The notes under the pieces were generated by a model. That model was given only the letters and a program-made list of their open reading frames with translations. It was not told where the DNA came from and did not search any database. This document shows, in pieces, positions 1 through 10,157 of a stretch of DNA of 64,000 nucleotides; position 1 is the stretch's first letter; every line of letters begins with the position of its first letter. The DNA lies in assembly GCA_934446455.1 (NCBI GenBank), contig CAKSEE010000010.1:1-64000 (forward strand), read 5' to 3'. The translations under genes were made by a program, and so were the position numbers. This DNA is from an uncultured Oscillospiraceae bacterium. Lineage in GTDB: Bacteria; Bacillota; Clostridia; Oscillospirales; Ruminococcaceae.

Positions 1-1
1 C

Positions 2-430
2 TCCATCACAGCCTCCACCAACATGAGCAAGGAGGACATAGACAAGGCTGTCAAGGAAGCCGAGGCTTTCGCGGCAGAGGATAAGAAGCGCAAGGAGGAC
101 GTTGACGCACGCAACGAGGCGGACTCCATGGTATATCAGGTTGAGAAGTCCATGAAGGAGTTCGGCGACAAGGTTACCGACGACGACAAGTCCAAGGTTG
201 AGCCGAAGATAGAAGCCCTCAAGGAAGCGCTCAAGGGCACGGATATCGAAGCTATCAAGGCTAAGAAGGAAGAGCTTCAGAACGCATTTTACGAGGTTGC
301 GGGCAAGATATATCAGGCAAGCGGCGCGGCAGACGCTGCGGGCGCTGCAGGCGCAGCAGGTCAGGCTCAGCCCGACCGGAACGGCGGCAGCGACGACGGC
401 GCGGTTGACGTAGAGTTTACAGAAAAGTAA
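2..430 (+). CDS. dnaK: DnaK chaperone, C-terminal end (partial)
   Basis: The window opens inside this gene, so only the last 142 residues are seen. The frame is open from base 2 and begins with the end of the substrate-binding domain (SITASTNMSKEDIDKAV), a typical DnaK stretch. The helical lid follows and then an Ala/Gly/Gln-rich tail ending DVEFTEK, the usual acidic C-terminus of bacterial Hsp70. An internal ATG at 23 is not the real start. The position directly before dnaJ on the same strand supports the call. Hsp70 uses ATP to hold and refold unfolded proteins in the cytoplasm with DnaJ and GrpE. Confidence 0.95.
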   Translation, partial: SITASTNMSKEDIDKAVKEAEAFAAEDKKRKEDVDARNEADSMVYQVEKSMKEFGDKVTDDDKSKVEPKIEALKEALKGTDIEAIKAKKEELQNAFYEVAGKIYQASGAADAAGAAGAAGQAQPDRNGGSDDGAVDVEFTEK

Positions 431-568
431 TAGTAAAGGGGGCGGCGCGGACGCGTTCCGACCGCCTCCGTCGGTGCGGCGCCTTGAGGCAGAATGCCTT
501 AGGGCGTTGTGCTGTACATGATATGTCTGCGCGAATAAGCCGGCAGACCCGAAAAGGATTTGATGTAT

Positions 569-1750
569 ATGGATAAAAGAGATTATTATGAGGTGCTTGG
601 GCTTCAGAAGGGCGCAACGGACGCAGATATAAAGAAAGCGTACCGCAAGCTTGCAAAGCAGTACCACCCCGACCTCAATCCCAATAACCCCGAGGCGGAG
701 GCGAAATTCAAGGAGATAAACGAGGCAAACCAAGTGCTTTCCGACCCCGACAAGCGCGCGAAGTACGACCAGTTCGGCTTTGCGGGCGTAGACCCGTCGT
801 ATGGCGCGGGTGCGGGCGGCACGGGCGGCTTCAGTGGGTTCGGCGGCTTTGACGGCGGCGGTATCGACCTCGGCGATATATTCGGCGACATATTCGGCGG
901 CGGATTCGGCGCAAGCTTTGGCGGCTCGGGCGCGCGTGCGAACCCCAACGCGCCGCGCAGGGGCACGGATATAGGCGCGGCGCTTGAAATTGACTTTATG
1001 GAGGCGTGCAAGGGCACAAAGCGCGACATCACAATAAATCGCGTTGAAACCTGCGACGAGTGCGGCGGCACGGGCGCAAAGAAGGGCACCTCGCCCAAGA
1101 CCTGCCCGGACTGCCACGGCTCGGGTACGATTAACGTGCAGAAGCGCACCATGTTCGGCACCATGATGAGCAGGGAAACCTGCAAGAAGTGCGGCGGCAG
1201 GGGCAAGCTCATAGAATCGCCCTGCCCGAAGTGTTCGGGGCGCGGCACGATAACGCAGAAGAAGCCGATATCCGTTAATGTTCCCGCAGGCGTGGACGAT
1301 ACCGTAACGCTCAACGTGCGCGGGCAGGGCAATGCAGGCTCCAACGGCGGACCGCGCGGCGACCTCAAGGTGCGTATCAAGGTAAAGAGACACCCCGTAT
1401 TCGAGCGCGACGGCTACGATATCCGCATAGATTTCCCCGTAACGTACTCGCAGGCGGTGCTTGGCGCTGAGATTGAGGTGCCCACGATAGACGGGCCTGT
1501 TACGTATAACGTTCCCGCAGGCACGCAGCCCGGCACGGTGTTCAGGCTTCGCGGAAAGGGTGTGCAGCGGCTTCAGCGCAGCGAGGGCGACAGGGGCGAC
1601 CAACTGGTAAAGGTAAGCGTGGAGGTGCCCAAGAACCTCAACAAAAAGCAGAAAGATGCGCTGCAGGCATTCGAGTCAACGCTTGAAGCGTCCAACTACG
1701 AAAAGCGCTCGAGCTTCTTCGACAAGCTTAAGAATATGTTCGGCAAATAA
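569..1750 (+). CDS. dnaJ: Chaperone DnaJ (Hsp40)
   Basis: A 393-residue type I J-protein of normal length. It has an N-terminal J domain ([12 protein letters not shown], with the HPD signature in YHPDLN), a Gly/Phe-rich linker at roughly residues 75-125, a zinc-binding domain with four CxxCxGxG-type repeats ([32 protein letters not shown]), and the C-terminal substrate domains. I chose the ATG at 569 because AAAAGGA lies about 10 bases upstream; a TTG at 560 and an ATG at 563 are alternatives. It delivers substrates to DnaK and stimulates its ATPase. The 138-base gap after dnaK holds only short hairpins and no clear promoter, so the two are probably co-transcribed. Confidence 0.96.
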   Translation: MDKRDYYEVLGLQKGATDADIKKAYRKLAKQYHPDLNPNNPEAEAKFKEINEANQVLSDPDKRAKYDQFGFAGVDPSYGAGAGGTGGFSGFGGFDGGGIDLGDIFGDIFGGGFGASFGGSGARANPNAPRRGTDIGAALEIDFMEACKGTKRDITINRVETCDECGGTGAKKGTSPKTCPDCHGSGTINVQKRTMFGTMMSRETCKKCGGRGKLIESPCPKCSGRGTITQKKPISVNVPAGVDDTVTLNVRGQGNAGSNGGPRGDLKVRIKVKRHPVFERDGYDIRIDFPVTYSQAVLGAEIEVPTIDGPVTYNVPAGTQPGTVFRLRGKGVQRLQRSEGDRGDQLVKVSVEVPKNLNKKQKDALQAFESTLEASNYEKRSSFFDKLKNMFGK

Positions 1751-1756
1751 TACGTT

Positions 1757-1790
1757 CCCGCGGCTGATATTTCGGCTGCGGGATTTGTGC
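1757..1790 (+). terminator. Weak terminator-like hairpin after dnaJ
   Basis: CCCGCGGC at 1757-1764 pairs with GCTGCGGG at 1775-1782 (one G-U pair). It is followed only by ATTTG rather than a long T run, so termination is possible but weakly supported. Confidence 0.35.
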
Positions 1791-1960
1791 ATGGAATGCT
1801 GCACGGACTTGCATAAATTGCCTGCAAACGGCATAAGATAAGCGCGTTATCAAGAAAATTTGAATCGTCGGCACGGACTAGTTTCATAATTTACGGATTC
1901 TTTTGTGAAAAAAGCCTGAACATCCGCGCGTAATTTGAATGTATTTGTGAAAAAAACATA

Positions 1961-1989
1961 TAGACAAAAGCCGCCCTTTAGGCTATAAT
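1961..1989 (+). promoter_or_regulatory. Sigma-A promoter of glnN
   Basis: TAGACA (1961-1966), a 17-base spacer and TATAAT (1984-1989). Transcription would start near 1996, leaving a leader of about 100 bases before glnN. The leader has a short hairpin (CGCAG/CTGCG around 2021-2035) and a seven-T run near 2050, which could act as an attenuator, but I could not fold a convincing terminator. An AAGGAGG ribosome site lies just before the ATG. Confidence 0.8.
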
Positions 1990-2094
1990 ATAAACGTAGA
2001 TACGAAACAACGACGTTTCGGACGCAGGATTTCTGCGCCCAAAGCGCCGTTTTTTTGTTGAAAAAAACTTATATATTCAAGGAGGAAAAGGGAC

Positions 2095-4185
2095 ATGGCA
2101 GAAGTATTTAATGTTGTAGAGCAGTTCGGCATTGATGTATTCAATGAGGAAACGATGAAGCAGAGGCTTCCGAAGAACGTTTTCAAGGCTCTCAAAAAGA
2201 CCATTGCAGAGGGCAAGGAGCTTGACAGCTCTATTGCGGACGTTGTGGCAAGCGCCATGAAGGACTGGGCGATCGAAAAGGGCGCGACCCATTACACCCA
2301 CTGGTTCCAGCCGATGACGGGCATTACCGCTGAGAAGCACGACAGCTTCATCTCCCCCATGGGCGACGGCACCGTTATCATGGAGTTCTCGGGCAAGGAG
2401 CTTATCAAGGGCGAGCCGGACGCTTCCAGCTTCCCCTCGGGCGGTATCCGCGCTACATTCGAGGCGAGGGGCTACACCGCATGGGACCCCACCTCCTACG
2501 CATTTGTAAAGGGTGGTTCGCTTTATATCCCCACGGCGTTCTACTCCTACTCGGGCGAGGCGCTTGACAAGAAAACCCCGCTGCTGCGCTCCATGGACGT
2601 TATCTCCGACGCGGCGCTCAGAATACTCCGCCTGTTCGGCAACACCACCGCAAAGAGGGTTGTTGCAACAGTCGGCGCGGAGCAGGAATACTTCCTTGTG
2701 AACAAGGCGACCTACGAAAAGAGAAAGGACCTTATCTTCACGGGCAGAACGCTCTTCGGCGCGCCCGCACCCAAGGGTCAGGAACTTGACGACCACTATT
2801 TCGGCACTATCAAGGACCGCGTAGCAAGCTACATGAAGGACCTTGACGAGCATATGTGGAAGCTTGGCATCACCTCCAAGACCAAGCACAACGAGGTTGC
2901 GCCCGCGCAGCACGAGAACGCGCCGATATTCGCCCCCGCAAACCTCGCTACCGACCAGAACCAGCTGACGATGGAGCTTATGAAGAAGATAGCTCTCGAG
3001 CACGGACTTGTCTGCCTGCTTCACGAGAAGCCCTTTGCGGGCATTAACGGCTCCGGCAAACACGACAACTGGTCGCTTTCCACCGACGACGGTCAGAACC
3101 TTCTCGACCCCGGCAAGAGCCCGATGGAGAACGCGCAGTTCCTTACGTTCCTTGTTGCCATCATCAAGGCGGTTGACGAGTATTCCGACCTTCTGCGTAT
3201 GTCCGTAGCCTCCGCAGGCAACGACCACAGACTCGGCGCGAACGAAGCGCCTCCCGCTATCATCTCCATATTCCTCGGCGAGGAGCTGGAGAACGTTATC
3301 GAAGCGCTTGTCGAGGGTAAGGACTACAAGGGCAGCAGAACGATGTTCAACGTAGGCGTATCCTCCCTGCCGAACTTCCCCAAGGACACAACGGACAGAA
3401 ACAGAACCTCTCCGTTCGCGTTCACGGGCAACAAGTTCGAGTTCAGAAGCGCAGGCTCCAGCCTTAACATCGCAGGTCCGAACACCGTACTCAACACGAT
3501 CGTTGCAAATTCTCTCACCGAGTTTGCAGACGAACTCGAGGGCGCAGAGGACTTTAACGCCGCGCTGCACGACCTGCTTGTAAAGAACATCAAGGACCAT
3601 AAGCGTATAATCTTCAACGGCAACGGCTACGGCGCAGAGTGGCTTGAAGAGGCTGAAAAGCGCGGCCTGCCGAACCTCAGGTCCACCGTTGACGCTATCC
3701 CCTGCATAACCGAGGATAAGAACGTCAAGGTATTCACCAGGTTCGGCGTATACAGCGAGGTTGAGCTTCACGCAAGAGAAGAAATCAACTTTGAGAACTA
3801 CTCCAAGGTGATAAACATAGAGGCGCTCACCGCTGCGGACATGGCAAAGACAGAGATACTGCCCGCGGTTATGAAGTGCGCAAAGGACGTGTGCGACATC
3901 GCAGCCAGCAAGAAGGCTGTCGGAATAGACCCTGTTGTTGAAACTGAAATGGCAGCGAAGATCAACACGCTTACCATTGCTCTTTCCGAAAAGGCAAAGG
4001 CGCTTTCCGACGCTGTTGTTAAGGCACAGGGCATTGCAGACGCACATGAGATGGCAAGATTCTACCACGATGAGGTATTTGCTGATATGCAGAGCCTGCG
4101 CGCGGTCGCTGACGAGCTTGAAACTATCGTCGGCGAGGAATACTGGCCGTTCCCGACATATGATGAGCTTCTGTTCAACGTATAA
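2095..4185 (+). CDS. glnN: Glutamine synthetase, type III
   Basis: A 696-residue protein, matching the usual ~700-residue length of the GSIII family and much longer than GSI or GSII. Recognisable family stretches include [12 protein letters not shown] near residue 65, the EQEYF metal/ATP-binding segment near residue 200, and [12 protein letters not shown] near residue 265. It makes glutamine from glutamate, ammonia and ATP in the cytoplasm and is the main ammonia-assimilating enzyme in many gut Bacteroidota and Clostridia. It stands alone between its own promoter and a downstream terminator. The GSIII-specific C-terminal helical region is intact. Confidence 0.96.
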   Translation: MAEVFNVVEQFGIDVFNEETMKQRLPKNVFKALKKTIAEGKELDSSIADVVASAMKDWAIEKGATHYTHWFQPMTGITAEKHDSFISPMGDGTVIMEFSGKELIKGEPDASSFPSGGIRATFEARGYTAWDPTSYAFVKGGSLYIPTAFYSYSGEALDKKTPLLRSMDVISDAALRILRLFGNTTAKRVVATVGAEQEYFLVNKATYEKRKDLIFTGRTLFGAPAPKGQELDDHYFGTIKDRVASYMKDLDEHMWKLGITSKTKHNEVAPAQHENAPIFAPANLATDQNQLTMELMKKIALEHGLVCLLHEKPFAGINGSGKHDNWSLSTDDGQNLLDPGKSPMENAQFLTFLVAIIKAVDEYSDLLRMSVASAGNDHRLGANEAPPAIISIFLGEELENVIEALVEGKDYKGSRTMFNVGVSSLPNFPKDTTDRNRTSPFAFTGNKFEFRSAGSSLNIAGPNTVLNTIVANSLTEFADELEGAEDFNAALHDLLVKNIKDHKRIIFNGNGYGAEWLEEAEKRGLPNLRSTVDAIPCITEDKNVKVFTRFGVYSEVELHAREEINFENYSKVINIEALTAADMAKTEILPAVMKCAKDVCDIAASKKAVGIDPVVETEMAAKINTLTIALSEKAKALSDAVVKAQGIADAHEMARFYHDEVFADMQSLRAVADELETIVGEEYWPFPTYDELLFNV

Positions 4186-4249
4186 GGGCTTACACAGACT
4201 TAGAGCGATATTCTCGCTTTAAGATATCCCGCTCCCTTTCCCTTTTTTC

Positions 4250-4281
4250 GGCTGCCGCTTATTGTGGCAGCCATTTTCTTT
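4250..4281 (+). terminator. Terminator after glnN
   Basis: GGCTGCC (4250-4256) pairs perfectly with GGCAGCC (4266-4272), followed by ATTTTCTTT. A smaller hairpin, AGCGA/TCGCT, sits just upstream near 4203-4218. Confidence 0.65.
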
Positions 4282-4285
4282 GCAT

Positions 4286-4315
4286 AAAAAAGCAGCCGCC
4301 CTTAAGAGCGGCTGC
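4286..4315 (-). terminator. Terminator of the downstream minus-strand gene
   Basis: On the minus strand GCAGCCGC and GCGGCTGC (4292-4299 with 4308-4315) form a perfect 8-bp stem followed by six U residues. It ends the gene whose stop is at 4319. Confidence 0.85.
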
Positions 4316-4318
4316 GCG

Positions 4319-4843
4319 TTACATGGGGTAAAACTCGTTGTCGGCTTCGGTGTGGTTTGTCCATGTTGGCAGATTTTCGGCGCTTGCGTCCTCAATATCG
4401 AAAACAAAGAGCTTTTCAAGCGGCTCGTCGCCCTGCGGGGTCTGCGCGGTTCCCGTAAAGTGAACGGTAAGCTGCGAGCTGCTTTCTTCTACCTCGTATG
4501 AGAGTGAGAGGCGGTCGCTGTATTTCTGCGCGGTCATTTTTGCCCAGTTTCGTAGCGGGCTGTTCACCTTTTCGTATATGTCCACTGCGCTTTCGTTTGC
4601 GCCAAGCGGTATGCTGTATGAATGCCCGCCCTCGTCAAGCATAGCGCTGTTTGCAAAGAACGGGTAGCTTACCCCGCCGCCCTGCGCCCTGATTTCGGCG
4701 CTTTTCTCGCCTGCGCACTCAAACGCCTCGGTATAGTCGAACCGCACAGCGTTTACGTTGAACAGGTAAACTCCGACCGCTGCGGCGCATACTACAACAG
4801 CTGAAATAGGTATAATAAGTGCTTTTTTTAATTTGAAACCCAT
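4319..4843 (-). CDS. Membrane-anchored protein of unknown function
   Basis: 174 residues. One N-terminal membrane segment (residues 5-28, hydrophobic after MGFKLKK) is followed by an extracellular domain that I do not recognise. The start is supported by GGAGGT about 8 bases upstream. It looks like a small signal-anchored surface protein that reads as intact, with base composition like the neighbouring core genes. It lies downstream of another exported protein on the same strand and ends at its own terminator. No conserved motif supports a function. Confidence 0.7.
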   Translation of the reverse strand: MGFKLKKALIIPISAVVVCAAAVGVYLFNVNAVRFDYTEAFECAGEKSAEIRAQGGGVSYPFFANSAMLDEGGHSYSIPLGANESAVDIYEKVNSPLRNWAKMTAQKYSDRLSLSYEVEESSSQLTVHFTGTAQTPQGDEPLEKLFVFDIEDASAENLPTWTNHTEADNEFYPM

Positions 4844-4866
4844 TAGTTGACCTCCGATAACAAAAG

Positions 4867-5490
4867 TTATATTGACGTTACCGTGTATTCAAATTTTTTC
4901 TGTCCTGTGCTAGAATTTAGAAATCTAATCGCAAAGGCATCGGTTACACTTGTTGCTGTCCCTGTAAGAATTATATGTTTCGGAACAACAAGACTAAACG
5001 TGAGATTGATTCCAGGCTCACTATGCCATGAGTTTATAGGGTTCGTAAGATGATAATAGATATCGACTGTATAGCTATTCGACAGCCATAAGCCTGTTTT
5101 AATTTCGAAGCGCAAATCACCAAGCGTTGGGGTAACTTTGTATACTGGACTACAATAGTCTTTGCTTGAAATGTCGCAATTATCTGTGTACGAAGTGCCT
5201 GAGGTTGTAAGGTCAACTGTTGTGCTGTTAGTCCAGTTTGCAGGTTTGCCAATGCTTGCTCTGCTATTTGTAGTTGTTCTTTCAACGGGGGTATTAGTGT
5301 AATCGCCGATATCAATAACAAGATATTCTATGCCATCGATGACTGTCCAGTTGTAGCCGTCTTTTTCATAGCAATCATACCCGTGATATTCATATGTGCT
5401 AGGTGTGCAAAAATCTTCTGAGTTAGCAGTAATTGTGCAAGAGAAGCACGCGATGCTAGCAAATGTTGCTGCAAGAAGTTTTTTTAACAT
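4867..5490 (-). CDS. Secreted protein of unknown function, AT-rich
   Basis: 207 residues with a clear signal peptide (MLKKLLAATFASIACFSCTITA). The mature part has several Cys residues (FCTPS, YDCYE, NCDISSKDYCSP) that could form disulfides, and many Asn/Thr/Ser. Its frequent AT-ending codons differ from the GC-rich genes around it, which suggests acquisition by transfer. A ribosome site, AAAGGAGAATTACT, precedes the ATG. The C-terminal part (VVPKHIILTGTATSVTDA) looks beta-rich. No family recognised. Confidence 0.7.
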   Translation of the reverse strand: MLKKLLAATFASIACFSCTITANSEDFCTPSTYEYHGYDCYEKDGYNWTVIDGIEYLVIDIGDYTNTPVERTTTNSRASIGKPANWTNSTTVDLTTSGTSYTDNCDISSKDYCSPVYKVTPTLGDLRFEIKTGLWLSNSYTVDIYYHLTNPINSWHSEPGINLTFSLVVPKHIILTGTATSVTDAFAIRFLNSSTGQKKFEYTVTSI

Positions 5491-5882
5491 AGTAATTCTC
5501 CTTTGAAAAAGTTTTGTGGGATAGGTAACATTTGCTTTACTAATGTGCAGAGAACCTTAAACAATCATAATTATCACCCTTTCGTTAAAGAGAACAAATA
5601 CTTAGACAGATGTAGTTAGGGCTTGCATAATCGAAAATTGCAATCAAGCTTAAGCTATAGATATATTTTACCATGCTGTGGTGTGAAATGGACATTTGCC
5701 AAATGTTACAAGACATTTTTTATTAGCCGAAGCAATGTACGCTGGTGATTTGCGAAAGCAAAAAGCACAAGTGATTATTTAAAAATGCTGTAATTTGAAA
5801 TAAAATTATGATATTGATAACGCATGAATGCTATTATGACAAGTGCAGAAACCTAAACGCGGCTGAGCGGTTATATAAAAGC
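5491..5882. other. AT-rich intergenic region
   Basis: About 390 bases with no convincing gene on either strand. It is markedly richer in A and T than the rest of the window, like the exported-protein gene next to it, and probably carries that gene's upstream region. I could not fix one promoter with confidence. Confidence 0.5.
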
Positions 5883-5915
5883 AATGCCTCAAGCAATCTT
5901 AGTGCTTGAGGCATT
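5883..5915 (-). terminator. Strong hairpin terminator
   Basis: AATGCCTCAAGCA (5883-5895) pairs perfectly over 13 bp with TGCTTGAGGCATT (5903-5915). On the minus strand it is followed by GCTTTTAT. It lies 35 bases downstream of the NlpC/P60-like gene. Confidence 0.85.
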
Positions 5916-5950
5916 CTATGCTATGAATTTCAAAATGCTTTGCGGCTATT

Positions 5951-6574
5951 TTAAGACAGTCCCACCCCGCGGTAGAAATTGCTGCGGTAGTAGTCGTTTG
6001 TAATGCTTACTTCCTTGACGGAGGTACCCGGCATAAGGCAGGCTATCATCGTGCCGTTGCCGATGTAGATACCGCCGAAGCCTGCGCCCGTTCCCCCGTC
6101 GTTCATAAAGTATACAAGGTCGCCGGGGCGAAGCTCGTCGTATGCGCGCTCCGTGCCCATTTCCGCCTGCTTTGCAACGCCGCGCGGGCAGGTGATAAAG
6201 CCGTTTTCGCGCAGGACGTAGTAGATAAAGCCCGAATTGTCGAAGCCTGCGTCGGGCGTGTCGCCGCCGTCGGCGAAGTCTATGCCGATAAGCGACTGCG
6301 CAAGCGAGATTATGCCCGCGGTTTCGGGCGTTGTGGCAGGCTCGGTCTGCGGCTCGGGCGGTTCAGTCACGGGCGGCTCCGTTTCGGGCGGAGCGGTCGG
6401 CACGGGCTCGGTCTGCGGCTCGGTATCCGTCACGGAGGGTGGCGTGCTTAAAGGCACGGAGCTGTCCGGCAGGGAACTGTCGCCCGCCTTGTTTGCGTTT
6501 ATGATGATAACTGCGGCGATTATTCCCAGGGAAATAGCGGTTACTATTGTTATAAGCAGTATATTTTTTTTCAT
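5951..6574 (-). CDS. NlpC/P60-like exported protein lacking catalytic residues
   Basis: 207 residues: an N-terminal membrane anchor (MKKNILLITIVTAISLG), a Pro/Thr/Glu-rich linker of about 60 residues (repeats of TEPP, PQTEP), and a C-terminal NlpC/P60 fold. In active members the nucleophile sits in D-C-S-G-F and the base in H-V-G-I-Y-I-G. Here these read FDNSGF (Asn113 for Cys) and FGGIYIGNG (Phe166 for His). It is therefore probably not a functional cell-wall peptidase and may bind peptidoglycan or act as a decoy or regulator. I chose the ATG at 6574, since a GTG three codons upstream overlaps the GAGGTG ribosome site. Confidence 0.8.
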   Translation of the reverse strand: MKKNILLITIVTAISLGIIAAVIIINANKAGDSSLPDSSVPLSTPPSVTDTEPQTEPVPTAPPETEPPVTEPPEPQTEPATTPETAGIISLAQSLIGIDFADGGDTPDAGFDNSGFIYYVLRENGFITCPRGVAKQAEMGTERAYDELRPGDLVYFMNDGGTGAGFGGIYIGNGTMIACLMPGTSVKEVSITNDYYRSNFYRGVGLS

Positions 6575-6715
6575 TGACAACACCTCTGTGTATACGAAGC
6601 GTCTGTAGGGGTTATCTCATTGTAGCACATAATATGTGTGGAATGCAACTACAGAAAAGTTACAAATTGCTTACAATTCGGTTACAGCAGTTAATATCCG
6701 CATCAAGCCGTCGAA

Positions 6716-9700
6716 TTATTCAAATCTGAAGCTGTAGAAATCAAATCTGGAGCCCGGCAGGAACACGAAGCTTATATCGTTTACGCCCTTAAGCAAGGGA
6801 ATATCGAAGCGCTGCTCGGTGCATTCCGCGCTCTGCGCAAAGTCGAGGAACACGGTCTGCTGCTCGCCGTTTTCGGGTGTGTAGCGCAGCTGAACGGGGT
6901 TCGCCGCGTTGTGACCCGCGCCCTTGATGCAGAGCGCGTGCGCGCCCTCGCCGAAGTCAAGCGCATTGCACGTGAGGATAACGTTGTTGCCTATGCCGAC
7001 AATGCTGCGTCCCTCGGTTCTGTAGTCGTCGCCGTAAATGCTGTCGCATTCCGCGGTAAAGTTTTCGTCGAACGCCCTGTTTATCGCCGTAAAGCCAAAG
7101 CCGCCGAAAATAACGCCCTGCACCACCGCAATGCTTATTGTATGCACGCCCTTAACGCGGTGCGACAGCGCGAACGTCTGCGGCGCAAAGCCGTTCCACA
7201 GCCCGTTGCACGCGAACGCGCAGTCCGCCAGAAGCTCGCCGTTTTCGGGCGTACCGTCCCATACCTCGATTTTCGGGTCGAAGCACGCGCCGATGTGCAG
7301 CGCTATCTCCTGCGTACCCGTTTTGCCGAAGTCAACGTTGCTGTAGGTAAGCACCGTGCGGCTGTCAAAGCTGCCAAGCGCGCTGTTCTCTATCATGTTG
7401 AACGCGCCCTGCGCGCTGTCGACGGTGTTTGCCGCGATAAAGCCGTAGGCGTCGCGGACTGCCGCGCCAAGCCCGTCTGCGGTGAACGGCACCTCTGCCA
7501 TTACCTGCGGTACTGCCGCGCCGTTGTTTACATACGCGCGCACGATGAACTCGCCGTCGCCGAGCGCCTTAACGTGCGCGCCGCCCTCTGCGGGGATTAC
7601 CTGCGCGCAATTTACCTCAACTCCCGCAGGCGTGAGCGCCTTCCACGATATGTCGCTGTAGGTTGCGTTTTCGGGCAGAAGCCTTGCGGTGATGTCCGCC
7701 TCGGGCTGCCCCTTTGTGAGCGCGCCGCCTCCGCAGAGCTCGATTTTGCGCACGGGTATCTCGGCGGTGTATGCCGTCTGCTGCACGGGGTAGGCGTTCG
7801 TTCTTACAACGCCCTGCGGCTGTCCGCACTTTTCAGTCGTAAAGCGAAGCTCGGCGCTGCGAAGCCCCTCGCTGTGCGCGCTCACCGTAACCTCGCCCGC
7901 CTTGTCGGTGGTCATTATCATTGCAAGCAGCTTTCCGCTGAAAAGCCGCCTGTTGTCGCCCTTGTAGCTGTCGTAGTCGGTGCTGTCGCCGTTGTCAAGC
8001 CCTGCAAGCCTGCCCTCGCCGCTTACCTCAACCTTAATGCGGTTTCTTGCGTTGCCAACGGGCAGCCCCTCGCTGTCAACGACGGAAATTTCCGCGAAGA
8101 CTATGGAGCGTCCGTCCGCTACGGGTATGCCCTCGGGGGAGGAAAGGTCCGCCTGTGTGGTCATTACAACAGCCGCAGGGTCGCCGCTTGTCGTGAGCGA
8201 CTGCTGCGCTGTAACCTCGCCGTCCCTGTTGTACGCCCTTGCGGAAAGCGTGCCCTTTTCAAACGGCACGGCGTACTGCGCGCGCATATCGCGGCTCTTC
8301 TCAAGGTCGATATCCTGCCGCCCGAGCGTTTTCCCGTTGAGGAAAAGCTCCACGGAAGAGGCGTTGGAGTATACGAGCACGTCTATCGTCTGTCCCTCGC
8401 TGAAATCCCACACGGACGGCACGATGTGAAGCACCGTGTGCTTTTCGGGGTCGAGCCACACGCTCTGATAGAAGTAGTAGATGTCCTTGGGGAAGCCTGC
8501 TGTGTCCACAATGCCAAAATAGCTGTTTTTTGTGGAATACGGCGTGGGCTCGCCGATGTAGTCAAAGCCTGTCCAGATGAACTGTCCCGCGCAGAAATCC
8601 GCGTCCCTGTCCCACTCCCACGCCTTGCGGGCGGTGCAGCCCCAGCCCACCGCGCTGTTGTCGAGGGAGGAGCACTGCAAATCCTCGCCCGTAAGCAGCG
8701 GGGCGCTTGCGGGGAAGTGGTAAATGCCCCTGCTGCGCACCGCCGAGGACGTTTCGCTGCCGTAAATCGTCCAGTCGGGGTACTGCGCGTGGTGTTCGCG
8801 GTAAAGGCGCTCAGTGTAGTTGTAGCCCGCAAGCTTTACGACATCCGCGCACTTCTGCGCGTTCTCGTTTGGCATAAAGTTGGAGGCTATCGTAGCGGGC
8901 GCGTTGCCCTTGGGGTCGTACTTGTCGGTGTAGGACTTAAGGCGCTGCGCTATTTCAATGCCGTGCGGGTCGTTGGTGTCGGCTATTTCGTTGCCTATGC
9001 TCCACATAAGCAGGCTCGGGTGGTTGCGGTCGCGCTCCACCCAGCTCTTAACGTCGCGCTCGGCATATTCCCTGAAAAAGCGGGCGTTGTCGAACTCGGT
9101 CTTGGGGTTCTCCCACATATCGAAGCACTCGTCGTCAACAAGCAGTCCAAGCGCGTCGCACATATCCATAAGCTGCCTTGCGGGCGGGTTGTGCGAGGTG
9201 CGGATTGCGTTCACGCCCATCTGCTTCATAATGGTAAGCTGCCTGTATAGCGCGTCCTCGTTGTAGGCCGCGCCGAGCGCGCCGAGGTCGTGGTGCATAC
9301 AAACGCCGTGCAGCTTTATCTGCCTGCCGTTGAGCACAAGCCCCTTGTCGGGCAGGAACTGCGCGTCCTTAAATCCGAAGCTGCTGCTGACCTCGTGCAG
9401 AAGCTCGCCGTTTTCCGCGTAGAGCGACACCACGAGCGTATAGCACGCGGGGGAGTCAACGTCCCACAAAAGCGGGCCGTGCGTGGTAAAGGTGTTCGTG
9501 AAGCATTCCGTGCCGCCGCCGAACTGCACATCCTGCGCGAACGAAGCCGCGTGCGCGCCCGTGGGGTCGTACACGCACAGGAATACCTTGATTTTGCGGG
9601 CGCTGCCGCATACGTCGGTGTCAACCTCGGTGACATAGCTGCCGTCGGGCTGCCTGTCCGAGTGGATGTACACGCCGTTTGTCCTTATATAGCAGTCGGG

Positions 9701-10138
9701 CAGGATTTTGAGCGTTACGTCGCGGAAAATGCCCGCGCCGCTGTACCAGCGGGTGTTGGGCGCCCTATGGCGCACTCTCACCAGCACCTCGTTCTTGCCG
9801 TCGAAGAGGTACGGCGTGATGTCAGCCTCGAAAGCGCTGTAGCCGTACGTCCACGAAAACGCCTCTTTTCCGTTTACAAAGATAGTGCTGTCGTGGTAAA
9901 CGCCGTCGAAATTGAGCAGCACCTTTCCCGCGAGCTGCGCCTTTTCAACGGTGAAAATCTTCCTGTACCAGCCGTCGCCCGATTTGTAAAGGTTTGCGGT
10001 GTCGCCCACAAGCCAGTCGTGCGGCAGCTCCACATTGTACCAGTGCTGCCTTTCAAGGTCGCTGAGCTCCTTTACCGCAAAATTTTCCGTCAGGCAGAAC
10101 TGCCAGCCGTCGTTAAAAAGAATGTTCTTTCCCGTCAT
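6716..10138 (-). CDS. Glycoside hydrolase family 2 (beta-galactosidase-like) with C-terminal accessory domains
   Basis: 1140 residues. The N-terminal sugar-binding domain (LFNDGWQF, LPHDWLVGD), immunoglobulin-like domain and TIM barrel of GH2 are followed by a DUF4982/Big-like region and two carbohydrate-binding-like modules (about residues 920-1035 and 1040-1140; GNNVILTC). Catalytic residues are visible: acid/base Glu384 in WSIGNEIAD and nucleophile Glu462 in YGSETSS. The barrel signature RTSHNPP is present. There is no signal peptide, so it probably works on imported oligosaccharides. It starts 19 bases after the FapA-like gene with GGAGG before the ATG. An internally deleted homologue lies at 54927-55439. 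Exact sugar specificity cannot be read from sequence. Confidence 0.93.
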   Translation of the reverse strand: MTGKNILFNDGWQFCLTENFAVKELSDLERQHWYNVELPHDWLVGDTANLYKSGDGWYRKIFTVEKAQLAGKVLLNFDGVYHDSTIFVNGKEAFSWTYGYSAFEADITPYLFDGKNEVLVRVRHRAPNTRWYSGAGIFRDVTLKILPDCYIRTNGVYIHSDRQPDGSYVTEVDTDVCGSARKIKVFLCVYDPTGAHAASFAQDVQFGGGTECFTNTFTTHGPLLWDVDSPACYTLVVSLYAENGELLHEVSSSFGFKDAQFLPDKGLVLNGRQIKLHGVCMHHDLGALGAAYNEDALYRQLTIMKQMGVNAIRTSHNPPARQLMDMCDALGLLVDDECFDMWENPKTEFDNARFFREYAERDVKSWVERDRNHPSLLMWSIGNEIADTNDPHGIEIAQRLKSYTDKYDPKGNAPATIASNFMPNENAQKCADVVKLAGYNYTERLYREHHAQYPDWTIYGSETSSAVRSRGIYHFPASAPLLTGEDLQCSSLDNSAVGWGCTARKAWEWDRDADFCAGQFIWTGFDYIGEPTPYSTKNSYFGIVDTAGFPKDIYYFYQSVWLDPEKHTVLHIVPSVWDFSEGQTIDVLVYSNASSVELFLNGKTLGRQDIDLEKSRDMRAQYAVPFEKGTLSARAYNRDGEVTAQQSLTTSGDPAAVVMTTQADLSSPEGIPVADGRSIVFAEISVVDSEGLPVGNARNRIKVEVSGEGRLAGLDNGDSTDYDSYKGDNRRLFSGKLLAMIMTTDKAGEVTVSAHSEGLRSAELRFTTEKCGQPQGVVRTNAYPVQQTAYTAEIPVRKIELCGGGALTKGQPEADITARLLPENATYSDISWKALTPAGVEVNCAQVIPAEGGAHVKALGDGEFIVRAYVNNGAAVPQVMAEVPFTADGLGAAVRDAYGFIAANTVDSAQGAFNMIENSALGSFDSRTVLTYSNVDFGKTGTQEIALHIGACFDPKIEVWDGTPENGELLADCAFACNGLWNGFAPQTFALSHRVKGVHTISIAVVQGVIFGGFGFTAINRAFDENFTAECDSIYGDDYRTEGRSIVGIGNNVILTCNALDFGEGAHALCIKGAGHNAANPVQLRYTPENGEQQTVFLDFAQSAECTEQRFDIPLLKGVNDISFVFLPGSRFDFYSFRFE

Positions 10139-10157
10139 ATATTTCCTCCATGCGGCT

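Noticed and set aside
1995-2094. Glutamine riboswitch in the glnN leader
   Set aside because: I could not find the conserved fold; only a short hairpin and a T run are visible.
2077-4068. 663-residue open frame opposite glnN
   Set aside because: Shadow of glnN codon bias, with no recognisable protein features.
6911-9250. 779-residue open frame on the plus strand
   Set aside because: It is the antisense of the GH2 gene, an artefact of high GC3; Arg/Ala/Val-rich with no family and no ribosome site.
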